In this document: positions 50,628-59,801 of the stretch, in pieces
Position numbering within the stretch: position 1 is the stretch's first letter
Layout: each line of letters begins with the position of its first letter
Source of the DNA: Thalassospira sp. HF15
GTDB lineage: Bacteria; Pseudomonadota; Alphaproteobacteria; Rhodospirillales; Thalassospiraceae
NCBI RefSeq assembly: GCF_011806525.1
Contig: NZ_JAAVKI010000003.1
Location: 186,001 to 250,000, forward strand
Direction: 5' to 3'
DNA: 64,000 nt
The notes under the pieces: model-generated
What the model was told of the DNA's origin: nothing
Seen by the model: only the letters and a program-made list of their open reading frames with translations
Database searches by the model: none
Translations under genes and position numbers: made by a program

Positions 50628-52079
50628 TCAGCTTGCCTTCTGATCCGTGGACAATGCACGCAATGCATTCATACCGCGACGGCGCAACACATCGGCATCA
50701 TCCGGGCCATCAACGATTTCAAGCAATCGTACAGTTGCCATCAGATTACGCTGCGCGTTCGGAATTTCTTCGGGTGTCAATCGGCGCATGCCATCAACGC
50801 CGGTACGTCCGATCTGATTAAGTTTTTTCTTCAGTTCCACCACCGCCTTGGCCGCCGAACTTTGCGCCGCCAGCACATCGGAAATACGCGCCGTTTCAGC
50901 AATCGCCTCTGCCGATTTCTCGGCGGCAAGGACCTTCTCGTCGTCAAATTCCTGGGTGAAGATCGGACGGGCAAGTCCGCCACGCCCGGAACCCGGTCCC
51001 TGCGCAGCTTCGAGCTTTGGCAAAGCATCAATCACACGTTCCGGCGTTGCGCCAAACATCGTATCGGCCAAGGCCCGTGACACCCGTCGACGTGTATCAA
51101 GCAGCTTTTCACCCCAACGCCCGTCCTTGCGAATTTTGAATTCGCGGGTGATGCGGACAAATTCGGATGCATACCAGCGCGCAAGCGAGAGGATATGCGC
51201 CTCATCCTTGCCAGTACCGACACCTTGTTCGATTTCCGTCACGGTTTCGGCCAGAAGATCAATGATCAGATCGCCGGTCTCAGCAAGGTTGGTTTTTTCG
51301 ATGGTTCGGTCGTCAGACTTCGTCGACAACACACGGATCAGTTTGAACAATTCGCTCGGGCGCAGCAGGCGCGACAAAACTGCAAGCAGGAACATTGGCT
51401 CGAAGCCGGGCTTGGTCTTGGAGATCGACACGAAAAGATCACGCAACCACTTCACATCATTTGCATCCAGAACCCTGATAGGTGCAGACGGGAAACGTTC
51501 GCGCAACTGAGCGATTTCTTCGCCGACTGTCAGGATTTTGCCAACTTCCGCAAAGGCGGTCATGTGCACGCGCGCCCCCAGACGGGTTGCAAGCGCGCGT
51601 TCCTGCTTTACGCCACCCTGGGATTCTGCGATCTGCTCTTCGATCGTGCGTGCACCAATCTTCCAAAGCATGCGTTCAGCAATGGCAAGCTTGGCTGTAT
51701 CGCGCGTGGCCGCAGCCCGTTCAATGTCTTTCATTGCCTTCTGGAAATCAGGCCCACCGGATTCCACGACCACATTCCAGATCGGGATCAACGAAGATCG
51801 ACTGATCCTGACACTTTTGTCATTCGGCTCGCCGGAGGTCAGCAAATCTTCGAACGGATCGCAGAACTGACGCATTGGTGTGGGATAGCGTTCCGGCTTA
51901 AGCGAGGCCAGACGCGGACGCAGGATCTGCAGAATGGTTTCATGCGGCAGAGGCAGCTTGGGATCGACACGGTCGCTTTCGATTGCGCGTGTGAAACGGG
52001 CAATCTCGTTGCTGTTGAGTGACTCAAACAGCTGTCCAAGCTGGGAAGCGCCAAGTTTTCCGGCGTCTTCAATCTTCAT
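50628..52079 (-). CDS. Hypothetical protein, second gene of an unknown pair
   Basis: A 483-residue soluble, mainly helical protein without a domain I recognise. Conserved-looking segments are LGASQLGQLFESLNSNEIARF, RFPSAPIRVLDANDVKWLRD and LLAVLSRLLRPSELFKLIRVL (all charged/hydrophobic helices). No signal peptide or membrane span. Its ATG overlaps the stop of the upstream 388-residue gene (ATGA), so the two are translationally coupled and likely act together. Confidence 0.8.
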   Translation of the reverse strand: MKIEDAGKLGASQLGQLFESLNSNEIARFTRAIESDRVDPKLPLPHETILQILRPRLASLKPERYPTPMRQFCDPFEDLLTSGEPNDKSVRISRSSLIPIWNVVVESGGPDFQKAMKDIERAAATRDTAKLAIAERMLWKIGARTIEEQIAESQGGVKQERALATRLGARVHMTAFAEVGKILTVGEEIAQLRERFPSAPIRVLDANDVKWLRDLFVSISKTKPGFEPMFLLAVLSRLLRPSELFKLIRVLSTKSDDRTIEKTNLAETGDLIIDLLAETVTEIEQGVGTGKDEAHILSLARWYASEFVRITREFKIRKDGRWGEKLLDTRRRVSRALADTMFGATPERVIDALPKLEAAQGPGSGRGGLARPIFTQEFDDEKVLAAEKSAEAIAETARISDVLAAQSSAAKAVVELKKKLNQIGRTGVDGMRRLTPEEIPNAQRNLMATVRLLEIVDGPDDADVLRRRGMNALRALSTDQKAS

Positions 52080-53242
52080 GCCGACTGTCTCCTGAAGCGT
52101 TCGAGACGATCCATCATATCGGCGTCAATTTCGCCACTGCCAAGTTTACGCAATTCGCCGGCCCAAAGCATCTGGTTGACGCGCACATCAACCCAGAACT
52201 GTTGCTCGGCGACGGCGATTTCCGATATTGGCAGAACAGGTGCAAAGCTTGCAATTTCTTCGACGGTTTCGCGTTGCTTGGAACGGTCTGTCAGGGAACG
52301 CTTTTCCCATACATCAATCAGTTCCTGCCAACCATCAAGCAACCACCAAAGATATTCGATGGTTTTACCGATATCCTTCTTCGCAAGTTCCCAATCGGTC
52401 AGAACCTTGCCAAGTTCGCTGTTCCAGCTATCGACCTCGGCTATGCGCTTCAAGGCGTGATCGCTGGTCGAACGGGTCGCGCTTACGATACGACCGGCCA
52501 TAAAGCGGAAGTCGGATTGCTCGGAATTTGCCCATTCGTCGATATCCTTGGCAAACTTCTTAAGCCCGGTCGCCAAAACACGCAGCTGCCCCTGACAGCC
52601 TTCAAGATCAAGGCCAACCGGGGCAATCATTTTGCTCCATTCGCCAAGACTATCAATGATGGTGTCATTGGCGACCTTGTGCTCGGATGCAAACCGGTTA
52701 AGCGCCTTTCGAGCGCGAATCTGGCCCTCGGTGGTCATCAGTTCTTCGCGCTTCATGTCCTTGACCGCAGATCCGCCCAGCTGGCGCAGGGCCTGATGTA
52801 AAACCGCCATCTGACCAAGTTCGCGCGATGCCTTTTCATTCCAGTTCCGGCGCGTGCACACACGCGCCAACTCCACACCGCCAACGCCGGTGGCGCCGAC
52901 CGCACGGCTATGTTCAAGAATAGTTTGTGGCCGGATTTCTTCAAGTTCCAGCACGCGATCAAACAGCATGCGATCATGAACCGACAGATCAAACACTTCG
53001 CGCAATGTATCAAGCGGCATTTCATAGGTGCCAAGCCCGCCCGACAGGCCCGGCAACATGATCATTTTCCGGCCAGCCTTGCCAATCGACACCCGGGCAT
53101 AACGCAGGGTCTTGGTCGTAAAAGGCGTCCTGACACCACGTGCCTCAAATGTATGCGGCAAGCACAACAATGGGTCTTCCGGCACCTCATGCGGCTCAGG
53201 AGTCTTGTGGCTAACGGATTTTACGATCTTCTGCTTATTCAT
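52076..53242 (-). CDS. Hypothetical protein, first gene of an unknown pair
   Basis: A 388-residue cytosolic-looking protein. The N-terminal third is mixed (RKMIMLPGLSGGLGTYEMPL, VGATGVGGVELARVCTRR) and the rest helical with a Trp-rich stretch (TIEYLWWLLDGWQELIDVW). No known motif is recognised. It leads the pair; the upstream 243 bases hold no gene and should carry the promoter. Little can be said about function. Confidence 0.8.
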   Translation of the reverse strand: MNKQKIVKSVSHKTPEPHEVPEDPLLCLPHTFEARGVRTPFTTKTLRYARVSIGKAGRKMIMLPGLSGGLGTYEMPLDTLREVFDLSVHDRMLFDRVLELEEIRPQTILEHSRAVGATGVGGVELARVCTRRNWNEKASRELGQMAVLHQALRQLGGSAVKDMKREELMTTEGQIRARKALNRFASEHKVANDTIIDSLGEWSKMIAPVGLDLEGCQGQLRVLATGLKKFAKDIDEWANSEQSDFRFMAGRIVSATRSTSDHALKRIAEVDSWNSELGKVLTDWELAKKDIGKTIEYLWWLLDGWQELIDVWEKRSLTDRSKQRETVEEIASFAPVLPISEIAVAEQQFWVDVRVNQMLWAGELRKLGSGEIDADMMDRLERFRRQSA

Positions 53243-53485
53243 TATTGGCTTTGGTTAACCGGTATCGGCGCTGATGTCTAGCGGTCACCCTGATACCCCT
53301 CAAAATCAGGATTTCCAGCGTTGGGAGGCAATGCGTACGGAACGCCTTGTCATGTTATCCAAACACGTACTTAACGGTTCAAACTACCCCGACAAGTTGA
53401 CAAATACATTAACAATCTTCCGCGAAATTACCATCAACAACTCGCGGCGCTAAACTGCCATTTTTCGCGCAAAGTCATCAAGTGC

Positions 53486-54622
53486 TTATAGCGTTTCCTC
53501 TGCCTTTTCCCAAGTTTTGACATAGGCTTTCCATTCTGCTCCGGCAGGTATCGATTCATCGATGTTCAGATACACCCGGCTGTCGATCATGATGGCCACC
53601 TCGTCGGTCTCGACCGGCGCCTTGATCATTTTATTCTGATAGGCACTTGGGTGGGGACCATGCGGGAAGCCACTTGGATGAAAAGTCGCCATACCAGCCT
53701 TGATTTCGCCTCGACTGAAAAACTCTCCGCGATGATAGAAGATGAACTCGTCTGCATCTTCGTTGGAGTGATAGAAGGGTACTCGCATGACGCCAGACTG
53801 CCCTTCCCCCACCTTCGGGATAAAGGTGCTGATCGAAAAGGTATCGGTCACAAAGGTACAGTGGGCGGCGGGCGAAGACCGGTGTCCATCTGCGTGCCGT
53901 TTTGCCAGATCACGCCAGTTCAGTTTGACCACACAAAGATCCCCTTCCCACCCGATCGCATCCAGTGGATTGAACGGATAGGTCAGGGTCGAAACATGTC
54001 CGTTGCGTTTGATATGGATTTCCCAGAAGGCGTCGTCTTGCTGCGCGATAAAGGCATCATCAATCTTTGGCAGGGTGAACAGCATGGGATCAATTGCCCC
54101 CTCCCCACTTGATGATGGGTTGGGCAGCTTGAAGGCACCTGCAGTGGCCTCCATCATCATGAATTCCGAGATTTCAGTAGGCTCGATCCGCCATGCTGTC
54201 CCACGAGGCAGAAGGATATAATCTCCGTCACGATAAGATAAGTGCCCATAATCACAGAACAATTCACCTGCACCATCATGGACGAATATCAAGGTGTCCC
54301 CGTCAGCATTGCGCGCCAGTGCGTGCATTTTGCCTTCGGTTTTCCAATAGCGAAGTTCCATCCGCTCATTATGTAAAACCCGACGCGCCTGAAGCGGACA
54401 GGCAGGCCCTGGCGAGAGCTTCGCAAGGGAAAATGCGCGTGGTCGCAAAGGGCCTTCAAACGTTGCCCATCCTGCGGGAGGATGACGGTGATAGATTTGC
54501 GCGGCGGGGCCTTGAAAACCGGCACGACCAACTTCGCGCTGATAGGTTTTGCGACCGCCCTGCCCGTCCGGGCGCGAGACACACTCACCTTCACTGTTGG
54601 GAAGCCTGATCCAGCTCGTCAT
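53486..54622 (-). CDS. Homogentisate 1,2-dioxygenase family protein
   Basis: A 378-residue cupin-type dioxygenase homologue, shorter than the usual 430-450 residues of HmgA. The metal site region is visible in VPFYHSNEDADEFIFYHRGEF (His and Glu) and HPSGFPHGPHPSAY (His). The HSN..DE pattern is that of the HmgA-like group rather than of canonical homogentisate enzyme, so homogentisate itself is not certain as substrate. No fah/mai partner genes are adjacent. Confidence 0.85.
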   Translation of the reverse strand: MTSWIRLPNSEGECVSRPDGQGGRKTYQREVGRAGFQGPAAQIYHRHPPAGWATFEGPLRPRAFSLAKLSPGPACPLQARRVLHNERMELRYWKTEGKMHALARNADGDTLIFVHDGAGELFCDYGHLSYRDGDYILLPRGTAWRIEPTEISEFMMMEATAGAFKLPNPSSSGEGAIDPMLFTLPKIDDAFIAQQDDAFWEIHIKRNGHVSTLTYPFNPLDAIGWEGDLCVVKLNWRDLAKRHADGHRSSPAAHCTFVTDTFSISTFIPKVGEGQSGVMRVPFYHSNEDADEFIFYHRGEFFSRGEIKAGMATFHPSGFPHGPHPSAYQNKMIKAPVETDEVAIMIDSRVYLNIDESIPAGAEWKAYVKTWEKAEETL

Positions 54623-54831
54623 TTTATCCTCCCATATCGTTTTATTGGGTAACTGTGCACATCACTAACGTGCACGCCCCCTATCTAGCGATATGAGAAA
54701 GAAGCACTTGATTTTCAAGCAATACGAATTGAAGACGCAAAATCACTGAGCATCTTTATGCATTCGCAAAATCAACCTATGATGGCACCACAATTATTCA
54801 AAGACACTGCGCATATCAGGGACCGAAAACG

Positions 54832-55251
54832 ATGTCAGATCATGATACTCAGCAGGCCATTTTCCTGGGGCAGGGCAAGGGCCGCAGCTATGACATGGGT
54901 CGTATCAAGGCCAATTTTAAGGCGGATGGTCAGGAAACAGCCAATCAGTATTCCATCTCCGAATGGTGGATGGAGCCCAACACCAAAGGTATCGGCGCGC
55001 ATGCCCATGATGACGGGAACGAGATTTTCTATGTGTTGGAAGGCACAATGAGCTTTCTGATCGGCGAGAACTGGCAGGACGCAGAAAAAGGCAGCTTTAT
55101 CTATGTTCCGGCAGGCTTGCAGCACGATTTCGAGAACCGCGGCACAGAAAAGGCGGGGGTGCTAAATATCTTCGCGCCAGGCGCATTTGAAGAAAATATG
55201 CCCAAGATCGTTGAATGGTTCAAAGAGAACCCACCGCAGGATGCGGTGTGA
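54832..55251 (+). CDS. Cupin domain protein
   Basis: A 139-residue single-cupin protein. The metal site is in GAHAHDDGNEIFYVLEG (two His, Glu), with the later His in GLQHDFENRG. Function unknown. It is divergent from the dioxygenase gene, with about 210 bases between, so a shared regulation is possible. Confidence 0.88.
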   Translation: MSDHDTQQAIFLGQGKGRSYDMGRIKANFKADGQETANQYSISEWWMEPNTKGIGAHAHDDGNEIFYVLEGTMSFLIGENWQDAEKGSFIYVPAGLQHDFENRGTEKAGVLNIFAPGAFEENMPKIVEWFKENPPQDAV

Positions 55252-55314
55252 AACCATCCGGTGTCGCGGAGCCGCATCAGGGTGCGCTTCGTTTTTATGA
55301 TCATGGAAGGTAAA

Positions 55315-55391
55315 TGGTGCGCCCGACAGGATTCGAACCTGTGGCCCCCAGATTAGGAATCTGGTGCTCTATCCTGCTGAGCTACGGGCGC
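55315..55391 (-). tRNA. tRNA-Arg, anticodon CCT
   Basis: Minus-strand tRNA of 77 bases including CCA. The acceptor GCGCCCG pairs with CGGGCGC, discriminator A. The anticodon arm CCAGA-TTCCTAA-TCTGG gives anticodon CCT (reads AGG). The T arm contains GGTTCGAATCC. No integrase lies nearby, so there is no sign of an attachment-site use. Confidence 0.97.
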
Positions 55392-55494
55392 ACTGCTTGG
55401 AAGCCGCTTTCCATTAGCAGTAAATCCGGTGGTGATCAATCCGCGAGGGTACGGATTTTACCATATCGCCGGACCCAACCCGTGCCTAAAAGCA

Positions 55495-55528
55495 AATCAG
55501 CCGAGGATGCGATCACCCTCGGCTGATT
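55495..55528 (-). terminator. Terminator of the pagL-type gene
   Basis: AATCAGCCGAGG/CCTCGGCTGATT, a perfect 12-bp stem with a 10-base loop; on the minus strand it is followed by TGCTTTTAG. Confidence 0.85.
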
Positions 55529-55550
55529 GAAATCTTTATGAATGATCGCC

Positions 55551-56075
55551 TTAGTCGAACAGGCGCTCAATCGGGAAGGAATAGGTCAGAGACAGGATTT
55601 CCGTACCCGGGTTCTCGTCACCGATGCTGGCGTTCGAGATGTGCGAGATACCAAGGCTCAGACGTTCATGGCTGTCAAAGCGGAAGCCGAGCTCAAGACC
55701 CGAACGGAATTCGATCCAGTGACCAAGATCTTCGCCATTGCCCTGATGATATGCACCAACCGAGGTATAGACGCTGGAAACGAAATGATCGCCCCACAAA
55801 ACGTCAACCGCAAGACCGCCATAACCGTGAACGGCACCTTCGGAGGTCACCATCACACCGCCGATCGGGCGGGTCACATCAAACATCGCGTGCTGGGCAC
55901 GGTAGTTCAGACGAAACTCGGCTGCTTCTTCATCTTGCGTGATGTCGACCATACCGGTCGAAAATTCCAACAGCCCGGAATCGTTATCATTTCCAAGAAT
56001 TTGCTGCGCGTGCGCCGTGCTCCAGAAACCGAACAGAACGCAAACTGCAAGCAGTTTCCCCAAAACCAACTTCAT
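55551..56075 (-). CDS. pagL: Lipid A 3-O-deacylase (PagL-like)
   Basis: A 174-residue outer-membrane beta-barrel enzyme. After a signal peptide ending near AHA-QQIL, the barrel strands alternate aromatic and polar residues. The PagL active site is visible in GISHISNASIGDENPGTEI: His-x-Ser-Asn, then Asn-Pro-Gly and Glu. It removes the 3-O-acyl chain of lipid A, altering endotoxin structure. The start at 56075 is preferred over one five codons upstream. Confidence 0.85.
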   Translation of the reverse strand: MKLVLGKLLAVCVLFGFWSTAHAQQILGNDNDSGLLEFSTGMVDITQDEEAAEFRLNYRAQHAMFDVTRPIGGVMVTSEGAVHGYGGLAVDVLWGDHFVSSVYTSVGAYHQGNGEDLGHWIEFRSGLELGFRFDSHERLSLGISHISNASIGDENPGTEILSLTYSFPIERLFD

Positions 56076-56163
56076 TAACCAAGTCCCCACTAGATCAATC
56101 GGTAAGCTATACTAACCGACAGTTTTCTAAACTCAACAACACAATGCTGTTTGTACGTTAATT

Positions 56164-57120
56164 TTACACGAACTTTTTGCCATCAAACCGGTTTGTTGAC
56201 CGCACCAGTTCCCGGATGATGCCGGGCTCGCTGACCGCATGCCCGGCATCATCAACAATGACCAACTCCGAGCCCTCCCAGGCATTGTGAAGAGCAAGTG
56301 CTGAAACCGGCGGACAGACGACGTCATATCGCCCCTGCACGATGACAATCGGCAGATGGGAAATGCGATCCACATTCCCGATCAACTGGTCGTCTTCAAA
56401 GAAGCAACGATGGACAAAGTAATGGTGTTCAAGCTTGGCCAGTGCCAAGGCGATCTGATCACCTTCAAAATCTTCGACCAGTCCGTCATCGGGCAAAAGT
56501 GTACAGCATGTCGCCTCATAGGCAGACCAGACACGTGCAGCCTCAATGGCGGCCTCTTCGCCGTCCTTGCCAGCAAAAATATCGGCGTAGCGGTCAAGAA
56601 GCGGCTGGAATCCCGGATTTTTGCCAAAACCGGCAGCATCAAGGAAGCGGCGTTCTGCCTCGGGGAAGAACCTTCCCATACCTTCCATGAACCATTTGAT
56701 TTCAGACGTCGTGCCAAGAAAAATGCCACGCAGGACAAATCCGGTAACGCGATCCGGGCAGGCTTGACCATAAGCAAGTGCCAACGTGGAGCCCCAGGAA
56801 CCACCAAACACCAGCCAGCGGTCAACACCACGCGCTTCGCGTAGGGCTTCGATATCGTCGATCAGATGGTCAGTGGTGTTGTTTTCAAGGCTTCCGAACG
56901 GGCGTGATTTGCCCGCTCCGCGCTGATCAAACAGAACGACACGGTACTTTTCCGGATCAAAAAACCGACGACTGTTGGGTGAAATGCCGGCCCCAGGGCC
57001 GCCATGCAGGAAGATGACCGGTATACCTGCCGGATTGCCGGTTTCTTCCCAATAGATTTCGTGACCATCGTCACGCGACAGCCATCCTGATTGATGGGGC
57101 GAAATTTCGGGGTAGAGCAC
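56164..57120 (-). CDS. pip: Proline iminopeptidase
   Basis: A 318-residue alpha/beta-hydrolase (S33 family) that removes N-terminal proline from peptides. FLHGGPGAG forms the oxyanion hole, the nucleophile is in GGSWGSTLAL, the Asp in GRYDVVCPP and the His in DDAGHAVSE. The GTG at 57120 (LYPEI follows) is preceded by GAGG and matches the family start; a longer start at 57180 would add 20 residues. Confidence 0.92.
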   Translation of the reverse strand: MLYPEISPHQSGWLSRDDGHEIYWEETGNPAGIPVIFLHGGPGAGISPNSRRFFDPEKYRVVLFDQRGAGKSRPFGSLENNTTDHLIDDIEALREARGVDRWLVFGGSWGSTLALAYGQACPDRVTGFVLRGIFLGTTSEIKWFMEGMGRFFPEAERRFLDAAGFGKNPGFQPLLDRYADIFAGKDGEEAAIEAARVWSAYEATCCTLLPDDGLVEDFEGDQIALALAKLEHHYFVHRCFFEDDQLIGNVDRISHLPIVIVQGRYDVVCPPVSALALHNAWEGSELVIVDDAGHAVSEPGIIRELVRSTNRFDGKKFV

Positions 57121-57229
57121 GCGAAGGACCTCTTTGATTTGATACCAACAAGTCGACTTGGCCGGTGGTGGCGCAGGCAAGAAGTCTCATGAACCGGACC
57201 AAAAGAACAAGCCCCAATTGCGACGGACT

Positions 57230-57254
57230 GCCTATCCCGGCTAACGGGATAGGC
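57230..57254 (-). other. Hairpin across the stop codon of the nuclease-like gene
   Basis: GCCTATCCCG/CGGGATAGGC, a perfect 10-bp stem with a 5-base loop that encloses the stop codon. It has no T run; it may stabilise the RNA end. Confidence 0.4.
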
Positions 57255-58158
57255 ATAGCCACAATGGCTCCTGCACTGCGATGTATGGCCCGCCGCGACT
57301 TTCGACCATACCGCGCACCCGAACCTTTTGCCCGATCCAGTCGTTCATGGTGCTCTGGAAATCTTCGTCTTGCGCAAAGGCGTCACGTATCGTGGCATCC
57401 AACGCGATAGTTAAATCTTCACGCCAGTGTGCCCCAAAATTCAGATAACTGCGCCATTCCTGATGCTCAATGCTCCTGATTTCACCATCAATCACGGCAA
57501 ACCTGCCAATTGCGTCTCTTGCCGTTGGTGTTGCTTCGGAATCCTCCCGGTCGGCGACACCATAATAGGCCGTGTCCGGATCACGAGCTGACCACATCCC
57601 GGTTCGGCCTTTGATTGCACCATCTTCTGCACGGATCAGATCATCAACATTCTGCCCGGTTTCAGGCAAAAGCATCGCCAGACCATCCTTGAGTAACACC
57701 GCACGCCAGTCGCCAACATTTTCACTATCAATGCGAACCGATGTGCGACCAAGAAAATCAGGCTGATCGGAAAGGGCTTTGACAGTAACCTTTTGGGCAC
57801 TGAGTTCCAGCAGCCTTTCTCTTGCCGCGCCCTCATAGTCCGGGACAAACGCGATATCTGCCAATCGGAACAATTTGTTCGGGACTTGAGATGCAGTTAA
57901 CCCGTCGATCGCATCAATGCCAAGGAACACATTGCGCCATACTTGACCAGGCTCGGACACTGTCGCATCCACGGCCTCAGTAGTATCGCTTCCGCATCGC
58001 CAATCATTGGCCACTGCAGGCAGGCTTGCGGCGATAAAGAGGCCAACGAGGACCAACCACAGAGCGCTCGCGCGCGCTGATGGCAAGCTGGCCCAAAAAT
58101 TTCCCCATTTTCGATGCCATATAGGGGATAGCGAAAAGATTGAATGATCAGGAAACAC
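57241..58158 (-). CDS. Degenerate thermonuclease-like exported protein
   Basis: A 305-residue protein with an N-terminal hydrophobic signal segment (ALWLVLVGLFIAASLPAVA). The body resembles staphylococcal nuclease: LFRLADIAFVP, then AARERLLEL and DFLGRTSVRI, DGLAML. Active-site residues are only partly kept: the VDGDT-like stretch reads AIDGLTA (second Asp lost) and the DAPE Glu is missing, while the Arg in FLGR stays. A second domain (about 220-305; QKVRVRGMVESRGGPYIAV) looks like an OB fold. It is probably not a competent nuclease. The GTG start at 58158 is uncertain. Confidence 0.7.
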   Translation of the reverse strand: MFPDHSIFSLSPIWHRKWGNFWASLPSARASALWLVLVGLFIAASLPAVANDWRCGSDTTEAVDATVSEPGQVWRNVFLGIDAIDGLTASQVPNKLFRLADIAFVPDYEGAARERLLELSAQKVTVKALSDQPDFLGRTSVRIDSENVGDWRAVLLKDGLAMLLPETGQNVDDLIRAEDGAIKGRTGMWSARDPDTAYYGVADREDSEATPTARDAIGRFAVIDGEIRSIEHQEWRSYLNFGAHWREDLTIALDATIRDAFAQDEDFQSTMNDWIGQKVRVRGMVESRGGPYIAVQEPLWLCLSR

Positions 58159-58237
58159 GCGCTACCAATTCCCGGTTGGTTTCGCAAATACAATTCGCGA
58201 CAGCTTACGCGGCCAAAGGACACGAGGAAAGATATCA

Positions 58238-59716
58238 ATGGGCTGGCTGAATTTCCGTTCACATAAACACCTTGCCGGCGTGCTTGCAGCAATTGCGCTG
58301 AGCACAGCAGTTGCCGGATGTTCGACAAACCGGGCAACCGGTGAAGACAGCTTTACGGCCTTCATGTCGCCCGAGCAGGAAAAACAGATCGGCTCGCAGG
58401 AACATCCGAAAATGGTCAAGGAATTCGGTGGCGAATACACCGAAAAGGACCTGCAGGCCTACGTAACCGAAGTCGGTGAAAAACTTGTCGCGGTGTCAGA
58501 AACCCCGAATGAGAAATTCACCTTCACAGTGCTGGATTCCCCGGTTGTCAACGCCTTTGCCCTGCCCGGTGGTTATGTCTATATCACGCGTGGTCTGGCC
58601 GCCCTTGCCACCAACGAAGCCGAACTGGCCGGTGTTGTTGCCCATGAAATCGGGCATGTGGTTGCCCGTCACTCTGCCCAGCGTTACAGCCGCGGCGTTC
58701 TGACTCAGCTTCTCGCTGGCGGGCTTGCAGTTGCAATTGGTAACGGGGCCGGCGAGCTGATTGGCCAAGGGGCGAACGCCTATCTTAAGGCCTTCTCGCG
58801 CGAGCATGAATTCGAGGCCGACATGCTTGGCATTCGATACATGACCAAGGCCGGATATGACCCGAAGGCCATGGCATCTTTCCTCAAGAAGTTGCGGGCC
58901 CATTCGCGCTTGCAGGCGAAACTCGCCGGGCGTTCGCCAGATGATGTTGACCAGTATGACTTCATGGCAACCCATCCACGCACCCTTGACCGTATCGAGC
59001 AGGCCCGTCAAAGCGCCAATGTCACCACAGTAGCCAACCCGGAACTTGGAGCCGTGCCCTATATGACGGCAATTGACGGCATTCTATATGGCGACGGCCC
59101 CGATCAGGGGTATGTCCGCGGACAGGAATTTGTTCATGTGCCGTTGAATTTCAGATTTGAAGTTCCTGATGGCTTCACGATGACCAACCAGCCGACAGCC
59201 GTTATCGCCCGGGATAACAAAGGTGCGCAGATCATTTTCGAGGGGGCGCCAGGCGCCAAGGACATGCGTCTTGATCACTACCTTCAGAACGGGTTCTCAA
59301 AGCAGATTGCCATTCGCAATATCGAGATGCTGGATATCGAAGGCCAGGAAGCCGCCACCGGCAGTGCGGATATATCGCTGCGCTCTGGACCGGCACGTCT
59401 GCGGGTGGTCGTGATCCGTCACGGCAACTCCGCCTATCAATTCCTGTTTGTTACGCCGCTTGACCAGGCCGATAGCTATAACCTGCCATTGCGTCGCACG
59501 ACCTATAGCTTCCGCCCACTTACCGATCGGGAAAAGAAGATTTACACCCCGCTTCGGATCAAGGTGCGGGCAGTTAACCCGGAATATGATCTGCAAACCT
59601 TTATCGACGATATGGAAGTCGACAAGGCACCGGCGGAAACCTTTGCCATAATCAATGGCCTTGGCAGCGGTCAGTCCCCGACAGTTGGATCACTGGTAAA
59701 AGTGGTTAAACACTAA
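58238..59716 (+). CDS. M48 family metalloprotease, lipoprotein
   Basis: A 492-residue protease of the BepA/Oma1-like M48 group. The lipobox AVAGC puts the lipidated cysteine at residue 28. HEIGH (His136, His140) and the third ligand in EFEADMLG (Glu193) form the zinc site. A C-terminal domain of about 250 residues follows, with no TPR recognised. It probably degrades misfolded envelope proteins. GAGGAAAG precedes the ATG. Confidence 0.92.
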   Translation: MGWLNFRSHKHLAGVLAAIALSTAVAGCSTNRATGEDSFTAFMSPEQEKQIGSQEHPKMVKEFGGEYTEKDLQAYVTEVGEKLVAVSETPNEKFTFTVLDSPVVNAFALPGGYVYITRGLAALATNEAELAGVVAHEIGHVVARHSAQRYSRGVLTQLLAGGLAVAIGNGAGELIGQGANAYLKAFSREHEFEADMLGIRYMTKAGYDPKAMASFLKKLRAHSRLQAKLAGRSPDDVDQYDFMATHPRTLDRIEQARQSANVTTVANPELGAVPYMTAIDGILYGDGPDQGYVRGQEFVHVPLNFRFEVPDGFTMTNQPTAVIARDNKGAQIIFEGAPGAKDMRLDHYLQNGFSKQIAIRNIEMLDIEGQEAATGSADISLRSGPARLRVVVIRHGNSAYQFLFVTPLDQADSYNLPLRRTTYSFRPLTDREKKIYTPLRIKVRAVNPEYDLQTFIDDMEVDKAPAETFAIINGLGSGQSPTVGSLVKVVKH

Positions 59717-59743
59717 AACAGTAACCAGAACATCTACCCAAAC

Positions 59744-59782
59744 AAGAAAAGGCAGCATTTTCGTGCTGCCTTTTCTTTTTTT
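59744..59782 (+). terminator. Terminator of the M48 gene
   Basis: AAGAAAAGGCAGCA and TGCTGCCTTTTCTT form the stem with a short loop and a long T run. Confidence 0.92.
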
Positions 59783-59801
59783 CAGACCGACCTGTATCTG
59801 T

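Noticed and set aside
50620-50646. Hairpin GGATCAG/CTGATCC after the LysR gene as terminator
   Set aside because: Only 7 bp, no T run, and it overlaps the end of the convergent gene.
55315-55391. tRNA-Arg as a genomic island attachment site
   Set aside because: No integrase, no repeated tRNA 3' end and no foreign gene block nearby.
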